A DNA stretch of 64,000 bases. Origin: Mucidula mucida (lineage: Eukaryota; Basidiomycota; Agaricomycetes; Agaricales; Physalacriaceae). The stretch lies in contig JADNYV010000024.1 in the NCBI GenBank assembly GCA_015501055.1, forward strand, positions 248,001 through 312,000, read 5' to 3'. Position numbers and translations under genes: made by a program. The notes below the pieces were generated by a model. That model was not told the DNA's origin. It made no database searches and saw only the letters and a list, made by a program, of their open reading frames with translations. This document shows, one piece after another, positions 21,556-33,259 of the stretch (its first letter is position 1; every line of letters starts with the position of its first letter).

Positions 21556-24500
21556 CTAGCGCGCGCCATGAGGAGGACCGTCTCTGATACGCTGTGCCAA
21601 CGAGCCTGGCGCGCTCATATTACCCCGCATATGGTAGTTCGGTCCACCTCCTCTCGTAACACCACCTCTCTTCGCACCACCCCTAATTGCCCGCGGCTGC
21701 TTTCCGTTCGTGCTGATACGTCCTAGAAGAGCCGAACCCCCGCTATTGTTCGCTGGGTAAAACACACGACCATCTGGAGGCGGGGGCGTCAGGTGCCTAT
21801 ACCCACCGCCACGCGGGGAGTCCAGTTCCCGTGGCGGAGAGTCTTGCACGTAACGTCGCGGTGCGCCGTAATCCATCGGTGCAAAGTCATCCGACGTATC
21901 GAGACGATGCATGAGGCTAGGACTATCGCTCCTGCGGCGTTGAGTTTCCCAGCTGTCGGCGCGCCCCAGATCGTCGTCTATGTCTCGAGGACGCTTCTGT
22001 CCTGATATAACCGTGGGATAGTAGTGGACCTCACGAAGTAGTGAAGGTTGCGGATCCCGATCCCTCGCTGCAGGAGCATAGCGATCAGGAGACGGCGAAT
22101 AATGATCTCCTCGAGTTCTCCTCGACCGAGGCTCAGTGGGCGGTCGTGCGTTGTATGCCGTAGGAGCAATCTGAGGTTGTGTCTGTCCGTTGAACTGGCC
22201 CCATCCCCCATCCCCACCCACAGACTGAGTAGCGGAGGCATGTGGATGTTGATCGATACATCCGGATGACTGCGAAGTGAGCGGAGATTGTTGAGCAGGC
22301 ACATCCTGCTTTCCATTGACTACACCGGACTGGACGATGATTGGGACGGAGTTCGTTTGATTCGACGTCGTACCGCCAGCCTGTTCCAAACGAAGTTGCT
22401 CTGCACGTCTAGCAGCTTTAGCCTGTTTCTTTGTTTGCTGCGGATGAGGCGCGGCAGATTTCTGGGGTAAAGTAGTCACCCCCGGCGGACCCTTCTTCCA
22501 GGGCGATTTCAATGTTTCAGCGGGGGCGATAGAGGACTGGCTGTGGGGAGCCTGGGAAGAGACGATATGCGACGAGGATTGTGAGGAAGCAGCGACAGCA
22601 GCATTCTGGGATGTTGATGGCGCTGAGGACTGAAGAGCCTTTCTGTGAGGTAGGGGAGGGGGCGGGACTGACACCTCCACGGGCTCCGTCTTTGAGACTA
22701 CAGTGTCGTTCTTCGTTGCTTGATCCTTGGAAGGAGAACCGATATGTGGCAACTTGAATTGCTGTACGGACGGCAAAACTTGGAATGGTAACAATGGTAC
22801 GTTGCCGTTATTTCCCTGTATCGACCACGGAACATATTCATCGGACTCAGAGCTACTGCGACCACGGCTGCCATCGACATAGTGGATAAGCGATACACCT
22901 GGATTCGAACCAGGGCCTCCCAAATTGTTTCTGGAGGAGAGGGCTTGCTGGGGTTTAGGCGGCAACGACGGGGGCAGTTTTGAAGGGGTAGAATGTTGGA
23001 GTGGTATACTTCTCTTCGGTTCTGTGGGCAAAGTTTCGTTCCGAGTAGCAGGGGGATGTCCCAACGAGACACCTCCAGAGATAGCATGGCTTGAGTTAGG
23101 CTTCGCAGGTTTGGATATGGACGGCACAGTGGAGGGGGTGGTGTTGCGTACTGGAGACTGTGATATGCGCTTCGTCTGGGAAAACTTCTGCGCTTCTTGA
23201 GCATTTTGAAGAAGCGCGCGCGCCCTCCTCTCCTTCACCTCGCGACGCTTTTCTTCGAACTCCGCTTGTCGCTCTTTCTCGGCCTTTTCCTGCACTTCCC
23301 GTGCTTCCATTTGACGCTGAAGCTTAACTTGTGCTGCTGCCTCCTCCAGACGTCTGCGTTCCTCCAAACTTTTCTGTTCCAATTTCAATCGCGTCGCCGC
23401 CTGTGTCTCTTTCTGCGCATTTTCTTGAGCAAGTTGGTACTTAGCTTCTTCCTCTGCTTTCAACTTAGCTTCCTCTTCAGCGACGCAGAGTGCAGCCTTT
23501 CTATGAGCTTCTTCCTCGGCTGCCTTCGCTGACTCCCTTCGCGCCTCCTTTGCCTTGCGAGCGTCTTCAAGACACTGCCTAGTCTGACTTTCGTAGTCTT
23601 CCCGGGCAGCAGCCTCCCGAGAGCGCCGCGCGCGGTTGAGCTCCTCTTCGAACTGATCTGCACCACGCATGGCATCGAGTAGGCGCTGCTTGACTCGTGC
23701 AAGCTCGGCATCCTCTGTGTCGCGTCGTATTCTTTCAATGTTTTCTCTTTCCCGGCGAATCTCAGCGAGGGCTTTACCCAATGACTCCTTCTCATCCAGA
23801 AGATCGTCGTCTATAGGGATATCTGAAGGAATTGTCGGGAACAAAGATGTAGAAGAGGGCGGTTCCAGCTGTCTGGGGGCATCGGAGGAGGTCATATGAA
23901 CATCTCTTTCAACCTTTACAGCGGGCTGTGGATTGTCTTGTGCAAAGCCTGATGAAGTAGTAGGGGATTGGTGGCTTTCGGAAGTGCGTGATGAGTGCTG
24001 AGCTGCCCTGCTTGATTCCTCGCGGGCAACCCACACGGACAGCTCTGTGCTGATATCATGAATGGAGTTCAGAGAGTCGAGGGCTTGGAGTTGAGTATAA
24101 AGTTCGTCGAGTGAAACGAGGAGGTCGCTGGAGAGAGCGTCAGCTTTCTCGGCAGCAGTAAACGATTCTTGCGCGGCTGTCGATGAAGCCTGTGCTGCTT
24201 GAATGGAATCTAAGGAGAGCGCGACTGCTCGACGAGCGGAATCATGTGCGATAATGGATTGCTCTCGAGATGATCGTGCAAGATTGAATGTAGGAATGAT
24301 GTTTGCTGGCTGGAACGAAGTGGCAATAGATGAGAGACGATCTTTGAGGGCTGAAAGAGAAGAAAGAGGAGGTTGTTCGACCAAGGTCGTGACCATGCGA
24401 GGCGGAAAATCGGTAGGAGGTGTTGGCGGATACTGAAGCTGAGAGACATTACTCCCATTGGAGCGTGGTTGCGAGACGGAATCATGTCCGGGCGAAGGTA

Positions 24501-24735
24501 TAAACAAGTCCGCTGGCGAAGCGCTAGCACCCAACGATTCCAAAAGGCTCGGGCGGGATTTGGACATGGGTTTAGATGCCGCAAGCATGCGCGTAATCGG
24601 TTGGGGGCTGGGAGATGGAGAAGCGGGAAGTGCTGTTACGGACGGTCCTGGGGAAGAAAGTCGACCCAGGAGACTCGGCGCTTTGCCAATGGTATTGAAA
24701 GTGAGATCTGAGAAAGCGGGTACACGGCTTTCCAT
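21556..24735 (-). CDS. Large coiled-coil protein with RGG-rich C-terminus, function unknown
   Basis: An intronless frame of 1059 residues, starting at ATG 24735 (MESRVPAFSDLTFNTIGKAP). I do not recognise a named family. Residues 1-150 are Ser/Pro-rich. Residues 150-330 contain a helical Ala/Ser stretch. Residues about 350-560 form a long charged coiled coil rich in Glu, Arg, Lys and Ala (ERENIERIRRDTEDAELARV; LKLEQKSLEERRRLEEAAAQ). A disordered Ser/Pro/Gln part follows, with repeated SSQ blocks. The last 120 residues are Arg/Gly/Pro-rich, with DSPPRELDSPRGGGY and a RGG run (AIRGGAKRGGVTRGGG), which suggests RNA binding. The frame is continuous for 3.2 kb, unlike several neighbours. Likely role in RNA granules or scaffolding, by composition only. 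Confidence 0.7.
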   Translation of the reverse strand: MESRVPAFSDLTFNTIGKAPSLLGRLSSPGPSVTALPASPSPSPQPITRMLAASKPMSKSRPSLLESLGASASPADLFIPSPGHDSVSQPRSNGSNVSQLQYPPTPPTDFPPRMVTTLVEQPPLSSLSALKDRLSSIATSFQPANIIPTFNLARSSREQSIIAHDSARRAVALSLDSIQAAQASSTAAQESFTAAEKADALSSDLLVSLDELYTQLQALDSLNSIHDISTELSVWVAREESSRAAQHSSRTSESHQSPTTSSGFAQDNPQPAVKVERDVHMTSSDAPRQLEPPSSTSLFPTIPSDIPIDDDLLDEKESLGKALAEIRRERENIERIRRDTEDAELARVKQRLLDAMRGADQFEEELNRARRSREAAAREDYESQTRQCLEDARKAKEARRESAKAAEEEAHRKAALCVAEEEAKLKAEEEAKYQLAQENAQKETQAATRLKLEQKSLEERRRLEEAAAQVKLQRQMEAREVQEKAEKERQAEFEEKRREVKERRARALLQNAQEAQKFSQTKRISQSPVRNTTPSTVPSISKPAKPNSSHAISGGVSLGHPPATRNETLPTEPKRSIPLQHSTPSKLPPSLPPKPQQALSSRNNLGGPGSNPGVSLIHYVDGSRGRSSSESDEYVPWSIQGNNGNVPLLPFQVLPSVQQFKLPHIGSPSKDQATKNDTVVSKTEPVEVSVPPPPLPHRKALQSSAPSTSQNAAVAASSQSSSHIVSSQAPHSQSSIAPAETLKSPWKKGPPGVTTLPQKSAAPHPQQTKKQAKAARRAEQLRLEQAGGTTSNQTNSVPIIVQSGVVNGKQDVPAQQSPLTSQSSGCIDQHPHASATQSVGGDGGWGQFNGQTQPQIAPTAYNARPPTEPRSRRTRGDHYSPSPDRYAPAARDRDPQPSLLREVHYYPTVISGQKRPRDIDDDLGRADSWETQRRRSDSPSLMHRLDTSDDFAPMDYGAPRRYVQDSPPRELDSPRGGGYRHLTPPPPDGRVFYPANNSGGSALLGRISTNGKQPRAIRGGAKRGGVTRGGGPNYHMRGNMSAPGSLAQRIRDGPPHGAR

Positions 24736-25394
24736 GCAAGGGTATGTTGGATGTTGATAATAAGAAAGAGATACTGCAAGACAATGAGTCGGCCGTGGTT
24801 GTCTCCGCGGTTTGTATCCGACCTGATTTCGGTTACAACCAGCCCAGCACGCCGAAATCTTGCAGCGACGGCTGTTCTTGAGGATCGTAGGGTCGTAATA
24901 TAAGACAAGGAAAGGGAAAACGTCGTTGAATGACAATTGGTAGGGTTAGTTCACACGTGTTTAACGGATCAGTTCCCCGTTAAATGAACGGTACTATACT
25001 CTAGTCACAGTGCAAGTTTCGTGCAAGTGTTACCTCTACAGGAAAGTTGTGCTACTCAATTGAAAAGACCACAGAAAGCTAGATGCTCAGCGCACCCAAA
25101 AACAGCTTCTCCTACTGTATTTAAGTAAATCCTCATGCTCTTTCGATCCTTTCTGAGTGAAAACTCTTTTACTTCAGTTCTTGTGACACGAAGGCGGTCG
25201 TCGAGACGATACTTGGGCATATCAAGAACACGTCGTAACACCAAGCTGACGCGACATTAAATCAATATCACGACTGGGGCTGAACTTAGCCTGTAAAGGT
25301 TCTCACTTTGTTTCAAATAGCCCGACTGAAATGGGTTCATGAGCATCACGTACGCAAACCGACGTCGATTACAAGACTCACCAAGATCGATTCT
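24736..25394. other. Intergenic region
   Basis: About 660 bases. The upstream half holds the promoter of the coiled-coil gene. A short frame at 25056-25244 (-) has no recognisable features. The 2OG-oxygenase-like gene may extend a little into the far side through a last small exon. Confidence 0.45.
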
Positions 25395-26930
25395 TTATTC
25401 TACAATAACGATTGGTAAGTCAGCGCGTTGACATATAGTCAAACTCACAACAAGTGCCCTAAATTGGCGTTTGTCTGCTGGCCCGCGTCCATGCTGTTCA
25501 TTGGAGGCCTCCATCTCATCTTCGTCCATTCCAGATTGAACGTCGCGAATGACGTCGCGCGTCCCGAACTTCACTCCAGGCAGAGACAAGGCAGGCCCGG
25601 AGGATAACACTGCGCCATCAATACCACCGACTTCGAAAACTTTTTTTATCGTCAATTTCGGACCCTGTATGTCATCAAAGTCGTGGCCTGCGTTTTCTGC
25701 GGCGAACTGGTCAAGAAATGCCAAAACGTGTTCCTCTGTATCACGACAAGTACAAGGCTCTTCAGTATCGGAAGGCGAATCGTCCTCATGATCATGATTC
25801 AATGCGCACCAATCAGTATGCATGTCCCCGTTAACCCGGAGGCTCCACGTCGACCGCTCGACGAGTTCAGTGTGCGCCACGAATAGCCTCAATCCCAACT
25901 CCTGAGCGACAGGATTAAGACACGAGAATAGAAGATTATCCGGGTCTCGCAATGAACCAGAGTGGATATGCGACGAAGGAGCGTACTTATTACGCAGTTG
26001 AATAGGAATGACATTTGGCTGGTACCGGGTCTTCTTCCATTCGCTGAGAGTACCCGAATTATATCTATGGCGAAGAAGAAATCCAGGTGACCTCGGACGC
26101 TGCGAGTGGTAGTGGACTTTAGGGCGTAGACAAGTGATACGCGATAGCCAGTATGGACAACGTCAAAAGAATGGCGCATCCCAGCATAAGAGCCAGAAGA
26201 AATAACGAGGATGTTCGAGTTTGTCTCGTCGCAATTCACCCGGCGGAGAGAGCCAGGCAACGAGGGGTGGGATACCGTAAGCTGTCCACCAGTGAACTGG
26301 CAAGGCAGCAAGACTTCCAAATTACCGATGATTGGCATACTGCTAAGTACCTTTTTAGATCTGCGGATTAAGATTAAGATTAAGATTTTGTTCATTTTGA
26401 TGAAATTTGACACACCTCCTGGCAGTTTGGCGCATACTGAAGAGGTCACAGACTTGAGTTTCGCAGCTAAAAGCGTGAATGAGCTGGGACTTACGGATTC
26501 CCCGGGCCTTGTATCTCCAGTTCGAGTAGCTCCAAGATGCATTTATGCTCGCCAAGGCCGAGAGTCTGCAGTGTGCTAGGAATGACGGTCTCGTACATCC
26601 AGCTACCCAATTCGGTGGGAAGTGTACCTGCCAACGGTTTGTAAGGTTCTGCCCGTCCATGAACAATAATGCGACGTGCGTTCCCTGGACTAAATCGACA
26701 GAACGGCTCGCTGATAGAGTCAGCACGGGCAGTCATTGCCTGTGCGTCCTGTATGTCGAGTGGAAGTTGGAGTATTTTAAGTCCTTGACGCTGAAGCAAA
26801 TATTGGGACTGTCCTCGAGGCTATAAGGTTGGACGTGAATAAGAGGACCAGGAAGATTGAGATAGTCCTTCAATATGTTGCTAAGACGAGTAGATATCGA
26901 CGACTTCTCGTCTTCTGAATCAGAGTACAT
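25395..26930 (-). CDS. 2OG-Fe(II) oxygenase-like protein, probably damaged
   Basis: Resembles the fungal proteins annotated as prolyl-4-hydroxylase-like 2OG dioxygenases. Start ATG 26930 gives MYSDSEDEKSSISTRLSNIL. The N-terminal part PLDIQDAQAMTARADSISEP and CRFSPGNARRIIVHGRAEPY matches the family's pre-domain. The double-stranded beta helix is recognisable in EVLLPCQFTGGQLTVSHPSL, then SYAGMRHSFDVVHTGYRVSL with the distal His and Arg. The usual proximal HxD is not clear: the region reads near KFHQNEQN. The C-terminal part (25960-25440) has LNPVAQELGLRLFVAHTELV and a late KKVFEVGGIDGAVLSSGPAL block. The frame breaks by one base at the T4 run 26775-26778, and a second mismatch lies at the intron before 26040. 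A GATTAA x3 repeat at 26366-26387 sits in the damaged part. It may be a pseudogene. Confidence 0.55.
26366..26387. repeat. GATTAA hexamer repeat, 3.7 copies
   Basis: Three perfect GATTAA units followed by GATT. It lies where the 2OG-oxygenase-like frame loses its expected HxD region, so it may be a small expansion or mark damage in the gene. Confidence 0.8.
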
Positions 26931-27147
26931 GATTGTGGTTGGTTGAAGATGATGCGTGGGAAAAAATATCTCCTTAACAATCTGTTTAGAAGAAAGTACA
27001 GCGTAAGATTGATACTATGATAGTTTACAGACTACCGAGTCAGCATGGCCAGCCGTACTACTAATGGAGATATTCTAAAAACAGTGCCCTATGTAACCCA
27101 TAACGCAAAGGCAGGATTCCAGGAAGTCAACGGTACTTGTAAGGTAA

Positions 27148-28248
27148 TCAAACTCGAACAGCATATCCCGAGAAATAATGCGCAACAAGTTGAGGTCGAT
27201 TAGTATCATCAATCTCAACCTTAGCTGCTGCACATATATGGTCGTAGTCCGCTTCTGTAATGTCGAGTTCCAGGATAAATGGCTTCACCGCGTCCATAAA
27301 TCGTTTGATACAGCCGCGGTAGGCCCGCCCGAGAGCCCTCATGTTCTCGTCCGGATGCCAGGCGCCAATGGGAATGAAAAAGCGTAACGGCGTGATATCT
27401 GTGAAGGTCCCGACCTGGCCTAGTCTGACGGGGACAGAGTCCGATATGTGTTGGAGCCCATGTAGCCTGAGACGCTCATTAAGCAAACTCGTAAAGCGGC
27501 AGAACTCGGGAACCTCGGCCAGAGGATTGAGATTCACAGTCGGCGCGAACATCGGATGGCGTAGCCATTCGCCGAAGACGAAGACGCCTCCTGGTCGCAA
27601 AATTCGACTCGCTTCGCGGATTATACGATTATAGTCCCGGACCTGTAGGACGTAAGGATAGAGTTCAAAAGCTATCGGAAGGATCTAACAGTCATGGCAC
27701 AGAAACGCGCGTGAACAAAGTCTACGGTGCCGTCACCAAAACGAGTTCTTTCATTGATATCGTGGACCTCAAAGGAGACGTTGTCGGGGTGTTCCTCCGG
27801 TGCAATAGGAGCTACAGGATTCATCAGAACTGGAAAAAAGGAACGAACATAAGACCTACCAATATCAAGACCAACGATATACGCGTCGGGGAATTGGGCT
27901 GCCATTTGCAAAACCCTACAAGAGAGAAATGTTAGGATACCGTTCAGAAGCAATAAGAGGAACGAAAAACTAACCATGTCCCAGTGCCGCAGCCTAAATC
28001 GACAATAACTTTTACACGGCCCGGCTCGCGAGTCAGAACTTCTCCGGGAAGGTCTCCCACGAAATTTGCGCGGATAAGCGTCCTCAATAGCTGATGTTGA
28101 ACGTTCATACGCTGACTAGTTCAATACGAGGACGATTACAAACATTATGGGAACTTACATCCTGCTCTCGAAGGTCCACGGGAAGCGGATATGGCGTCGT
28201 ACTCGCTGAGTAAACGCGGCCGTTCCTTTCTACGAAGTGGTCAGCCAT
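27148..28248 (-). CDS. Class I SAM-dependent methyltransferase
   Basis: A Rossmann-fold methyltransferase of the secondary-metabolism/UMTA-like type common in agaricomycetes; the substrate is unknown. Start ATG 28248 gives MADHFVERNGRVYSASTTPY. Motif I is VIVDLGCGTGTW, followed by AAQFPDAYIVGLDI (motif II), VDFVHARFCAMTV and EASRILRPGGVFVFGEWLRH. The C-terminal half reads RAYRGCIKRFMDAVKPFILE. Introns: one after GAT 28159, one after the ACATG of motif I, a possible 30-nt one after GLDI that could also be read through in frame, and one before VRDYNRIIREA. The gene is continuous. It is separated from the 2OG-like gene by about 220 bases on the same strand. Confidence 0.85.
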
Positions 28249-30170
28249 TTCGTCAAGGATCAGACCTTGCGGTTTGTCGACTGAAGGAGTGTTTACTGTC
28301 TAACATGCCCGCTGAGGCATAGTATATATCCTGACGAGTTGTTCTGCGGTTCCGTTTCATGAGGTGAGATGCGAAGCCCTATGAAAACTGTGCAAGGCCC
28401 GTCCTGGGTGATATTCGCCATCGTGTCGTCCACGGTGCAAGTGTCAGTTCAAACTGGACATCTACAAGAAAGCGGGACTAAGCGTTCAAGCAGGATGATC
28501 GAAGGAGAACACCGTCAGTAACTTCTCATGGTGCCGACCATGAATCAAGCGGAAATGATTTTTGCTCCGAGTTGGCAAGGAGGCCGCGGGATGGGTAGTT
28601 CTGTTACGATGCCGCGGCCCGCCCTACTTACCAGCATATTCACTACGAAACATTCCTGGAACATAGAATAAAATCGTCGCACAACGATACCGAGGAAATT
28701 TCAACAAGAACATCTGGAACGGATTGTGTAAGTACATATGAGTGTCAAAAGAGAAAGAAAGGGCGTCAGCCTGTCACGTTGAAAGAACGTCACATCAGGT
28801 GCTCTCGCGTTCGCGTTTTGAACTCCGCCTGGCCTACCCCAGCCACGTCGAACCTGAGAGGACCTCGAGCGCAGTTTGGACGCGTTTGACACCTGGGACT
28901 CGCCCGTACTCTACTCCAATATGATTTCACTTTGATGTTTCCGGACATGAGGTCAGACCTCACTTGTTTCCGCATTTCGCTCAATGTCAAGTTTCCCTGA
29001 AGGCTTTGTATTGCCCAGAGAGTACACAGTACGTATTTCAGTAGCACATTCGGTGGGCCGAGATTACACATAAAGTTTTAGGCGAATGGCGCGTCTTGCA
29101 ACCCTGATCATGGCTATGATACTGCTCAAGACAGACGGGCAGCACAACATGTAGTATACCATACTACGGCATTGTCCCGATTCTGTAGTAGTAATTACGT
29201 TTGATCTACATACGGTGTCATTTTCTCTAGCATTTTAGCCAGGGCCGTTCGCAGAGGTGAAGGATCAAACGCAAACAGCTTCTTCTATCACTTAACTACG
29301 TTCCAAAGCCTCTCAGTTAGGCTACTCTCTCAAGTCCCCGCCCGAGCTCTCCAACAATGACCCATTCACTTAATCTCCGTGCATTGACTCTTTACTACGA
29401 CAAGCTTCTAGCCAGGTTTATGCGCCACGGAAAGCGCCAAGTTTCGATGCATGGCGATGAGTGTTCGGGCCGGCCCGTTAGAAGGCGCTTGTGAAGCGCT
29501 TAAACGATGAGTTGCTCGACGGCTACCATGAGCACATTGCGCACCGTGCATCCCACGACACTATGAAACGACTCGTGTTTCTGGGTTCTGCCTGGTGTTA
29601 GTGGCGGAGTTACATCGTCCGGTCTCCGGAACATCCATCAAGCGGTACGTGCTGGACCTTCATCGTAGCATCCAGCACCAAGATGGCGGCCGAAACACGG
29701 GCAGCTAGATATTAAGTCTAAGTCGTTGTGCGCCGTGGCTCCCCATAGTCATTCACTTATCCACGATCGGGTTCGACGAGTTACAGTAGATCTTGTAAGA
29801 TATCATTGCTCACATGACTAAGTTAATAGAGGCAGGAATCCGAGAGTAAGGGCTCTAGAGCTCATCGTTACAAAACCGAATGACGCGTTTAACTTGAGTG
29901 CGAGCGTTACCAGCTCGAGCAACCACGACCGTGTGGAAGCGTTGTGTAAATGATGTCCTATTCGCAAAGCTAACTACTGATATATAAGTTGTCAGAGCAA
30001 GTCCAGCATGTATATGTAGAAATACAAACGACCTAAATTATCGGCACGGTATCTAAATTATCACGAAAGCGATCCGTTATTACATCGAGAATACTATAAT
30101 CTTGTCCTCGTTAGGGTGTCGTTCAATGTCATACAACAGACATTTCTTCAAGAAGTAGACTGTAAGCTGG
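28249..30170. other. Gene-poor gap of 1.9 kb
   Basis: No convincing coding frame on either strand. The longest short frames (28701-28892 and 28790-29071, both -) have no domain, splice support or sensible codon use. No inverted or direct repeats were found by eye. It may hold a promoter, a non-coding transcript or an old relic. Confidence 0.5.
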
Positions 30171-33100
30171 TCAGAAAGCCACACCACCAGTGAATGGATT
30201 CGTCGGAATGCTCTTGCGCGCGTCAGCGTGCTTGATCGTTACTTGGTGCTCGTCATCAAAGGGTGTTACAAAGGGATTGACTGCCGTCGACTTGCGTGCA
30301 CTAGCAGAATCATTCTTCAACCATGCTGAATCGGAAAAAGAACGACGGTGCGAGCCGCCTGCGACAAACGGTGTAGCAAACAATCCGCGCGCGTTAACTG
30401 ACTCACGGTTATCAAACCATAGTGCAGAGGTGGGGCGAGGGTGGAGGGGACCGGCAATGGCTCTTCGTACGCATCAGATTGAACATCGGCGGGAACGTCG
30501 GTTTCAGACACTTTCGGCTTTTGGGGTATCCACTTGTATGCTGTGGGCGAGAGGACCTTCTTCGCCCAGGGAGCCGCAGGCGGTTCAACAGGAGAGGCTG
30601 ACCAACGAGAGCTCAAAGCGCGAACGGTGTCTGTCCGGATAGCAGGGACTGGAGGTGGCGCTACGGGAGCAGGGGCAAGAACGTATGAAGGCTTTGAAGC
30701 CTCCGCCCTCCCAACCGATATGCGGAGGTTGGGTCGAAATCGTTGGCGACTGGTCCCACTTTCGATAGTACCCGTCTCATCAGCGGTGTCCTGCTTCCTG
30801 TTTAACAGAGCCCTGAAGCGAGCAAACCAAGGAGTGCTGCTCTTCTGGCTCTCTTGAGCCTCGACAGAAGGATCACTGCCATGAAGGTCGGGTTCAGCGT
30901 CTGGTCCGAACCGTTCCCTGCCATGTTCCCTAGAGGCATCAGGCGTCGCGGAGGGCTGATCGTACGCTTCATCTCCTCATGAGGCTGTGCCGTAGGCTTT
31001 TCAACAAAAAGCTATCCCAGCTTTTCTCATTTTGCAACTCGGAAGGCAATGGGATACGCGGCCGTTTGAAAATGGAAGCGTGAAACCTCGCTTGGGGATT
31101 GCGGGGCAGTATTTCTGCGATCGGCGACGCTGAAGGAGTCTTGACTGGGAGGGTACATAGGCTGCCCTGTCCTGAAGGGATCGACAAATCCACTCTCGCC
31201 GCCACGCTGCTCTCTCTGCCACTTCCGCCGCCGACGATTCTCCAAATAGCCTTTCCCATATGAGTGCCAGAGAATGATGCAGATGGCCATGATCACGACG
31301 AACCCCCAGAGACCGAGGAAGATGCCAAACGTGATGCGTTCCTTCTCCAGCGTTTTCACGTAGGTGCTGACGAGACTGCCAAGGATTCCTCCATCGTCGT
31401 CGTCATTAGAGCCACCCACAGTCGCTGCAGCAATGGGTTGAGATACCTCGTCGACCTGGGATTGAGACAGGACGAGAACAGACTCGTTAACGCGAGGTAA
31501 ATCGATAGCCAGGTTGTCATGAAGGAAAGTGAGAGCGTTCTCGATTGCGTCGACCTTCGACCCGATCAAGCATCGAATGAATTCCTGCGCCGCGTCCTCC
31601 AAGATCGTGCCATTAAACACGCTGCTCACCGCCGACTGAACTTCATCATAGAACTCCACGATCGTGTCGTTCAATGTAGTAGTGGTGGAGTTCACCCAGC
31701 CGAACAGACCATCATTGATAGAGTTCTGCATCCCATCTACCTGAGTATTGACGGAGAGGGCATATGCAGCGGATTGGTTGTACATGCTGCTGTTGATGGA
31801 AGTAGCGATGGTGTTCGTGAAGCCGGCCTCAGTAGCTGCTACTTTGTCGGAATAGCTGTCTACAAGGGGACGCATAGCGAGAAGTTGAATTTCGATAGCC
31901 ATTAGGCCAAAGAAACCAATGAGGAAGCACGCAAGAGCGGGAGGGTGAAACACATATTGGAAGAACCATTGCAGGTTGTTGTGCTTTGATGGAGAAAGGC
32001 GGAGGCGGGCGGAGATCCAGTTCGAAAGGCGGGTAAGGAGAGGATGAGCCGCTGTCGCGTGAAGCATAAGCAGGTTGTGGTCCGTAAGTGACACCTGCGG
32101 AGCCCCGACCAAGTCCTTTGAGTGATACACCGACGGGTCGGTCATCCAAGCCTCCCGCGTGTACTGGAAATGCCTTTCCTGGCACCTCCATTTGTACCAC
32201 TCAAGAAGGCAGTTAAGACCAATGAGGATCAAGGCCACCAAGATGATAACAATGATGGAAATCTTCGTGAGCTTGACTAGATCGCGTCCAACGTCGTCGA
32301 CGACGGACAAATCCATGTCCCCACAAAAGGAGAGAGTATTCTGTTCTGGAACGGGTAGACCAGCCGGGCTCAGAACCATTCCGGAAAAGGTGTCATTGAT
32401 TTCACCCTTCAAGAGTTCGAAAGGCGTGTCGATCCTGTGGTCAGGTCAGAAATGCGTAAGAGCTAGGGGAAAAACGTATATACTTACACTTCTTCGACCT
32501 TGTCTTTGAGGTCCTGGAAAGTAGGAAGCGAGTCATTAAGACTAGTGAGGGCTTGCGTAAATGAGTCCGGTAGTGTAACATTCGACAATGAACTGAGATC
32601 GGGAGCGCTAATCGTTGGAATGTTGATGTCGGAGAATGGGTTAACAGCGTTGATGGCGTCGATTGCAGACTTGATCGCATCGTTGGCAGTAGAGATGCTG
32701 CCTTCGATAGCGCTTTCGATAACACTAGCAGCGGCGGTTATAACTTTGTTCAACTGGATAGCCATTAGGTTGAGAACGTGGGGGATAACACGGAACGTAC
32801 CTCTTCTACGCCAGCAATGAGAACGGCTAGACCTCCGCGAATCACGAGCTCCAAGAAGCAGAGAAGCGTGGAGCGATAGATGTCGACGATGAAGTTGATG
32901 ATGGCCTCCATAATGGTCAAAGAAACCACCAAGGTCGCGCGGGCTGCGTTCAGACTTGCGTTGACTGCGTCCGAGTACTGCTGATTCATGACAATGGCCA
33001 TATAGCGAGGCATGCTCGCGGCCGAAGTGGCAGCCGTTTCCGCTGCCTTGCAGCTGGCCAACAGATTCGATTTGGCACTGTCAATGGCATTCTGCGACGA

Positions 33101-33259
33101 TTCAAGGGATGCATGGAGCCGGAACGCGACGAAGATGAGGGATAATATGGGATATGCGAGCCATGTAAGGGAGTAGAGGTATGGGAGTTCAAGGTAGGGC
33201 TTCAGGCCGGTCGTGGTCGTATAGTGAGCGTCGTAAGTGGGTGGGGGAGAGATAGACAT
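30171..33259 (-). CDS. PRM1: Plasma membrane fusion protein PRM1
   Basis: Prm1 is a multi-pass membrane protein that supports plasma-membrane fusion during mating and hyphal fusion. Start ATG 33259 gives [20 protein letters not shown] and the N-terminal segment [15 protein letters not shown]. Further membrane segments are [55 protein letters not shown] and [20 protein letters not shown]. The long loops carry many N-x-S/T sites ([30 protein letters not shown]). Two introns lie after EE at about 32800 and after GEV at about 32487. The 3' tail from about 31100 to 30171 is broken by several one-base shifts, yet each frame continues sensible tail sequence: [53 protein letters not shown], and finally [20 protein letters not shown]. 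The true stop is then near 30171. Confidence 0.85.

Noticed and set aside
22888..22915. tRNA-like T-loop sequence (GGTTCGAATCC on the minus strand)
   Set aside because: It lies in the middle of the intact coiled-coil frame, codes for GGPGSNPGVSL, and no A box, anticodon arm or acceptor stem can be formed around it.
22698..23204. Minus-strand frame of 168 codons inside the coiled-coil gene
   Set aside because: Different frame of a gene whose main frame is continuous for 1059 codons.
27860..27895. Definite 30-nt intron in the SAM methyltransferase
   Set aside because: The 30 bases have GT-AG ends but are also a multiple of three without a stop, so reading through is equally possible.
30317..31259. 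Separate small genes downstream of PRM1
   Set aside because: The pieces carry PRM1-tail-like sequence and connect by one-base shifts, so they are better read as the end of PRM1.
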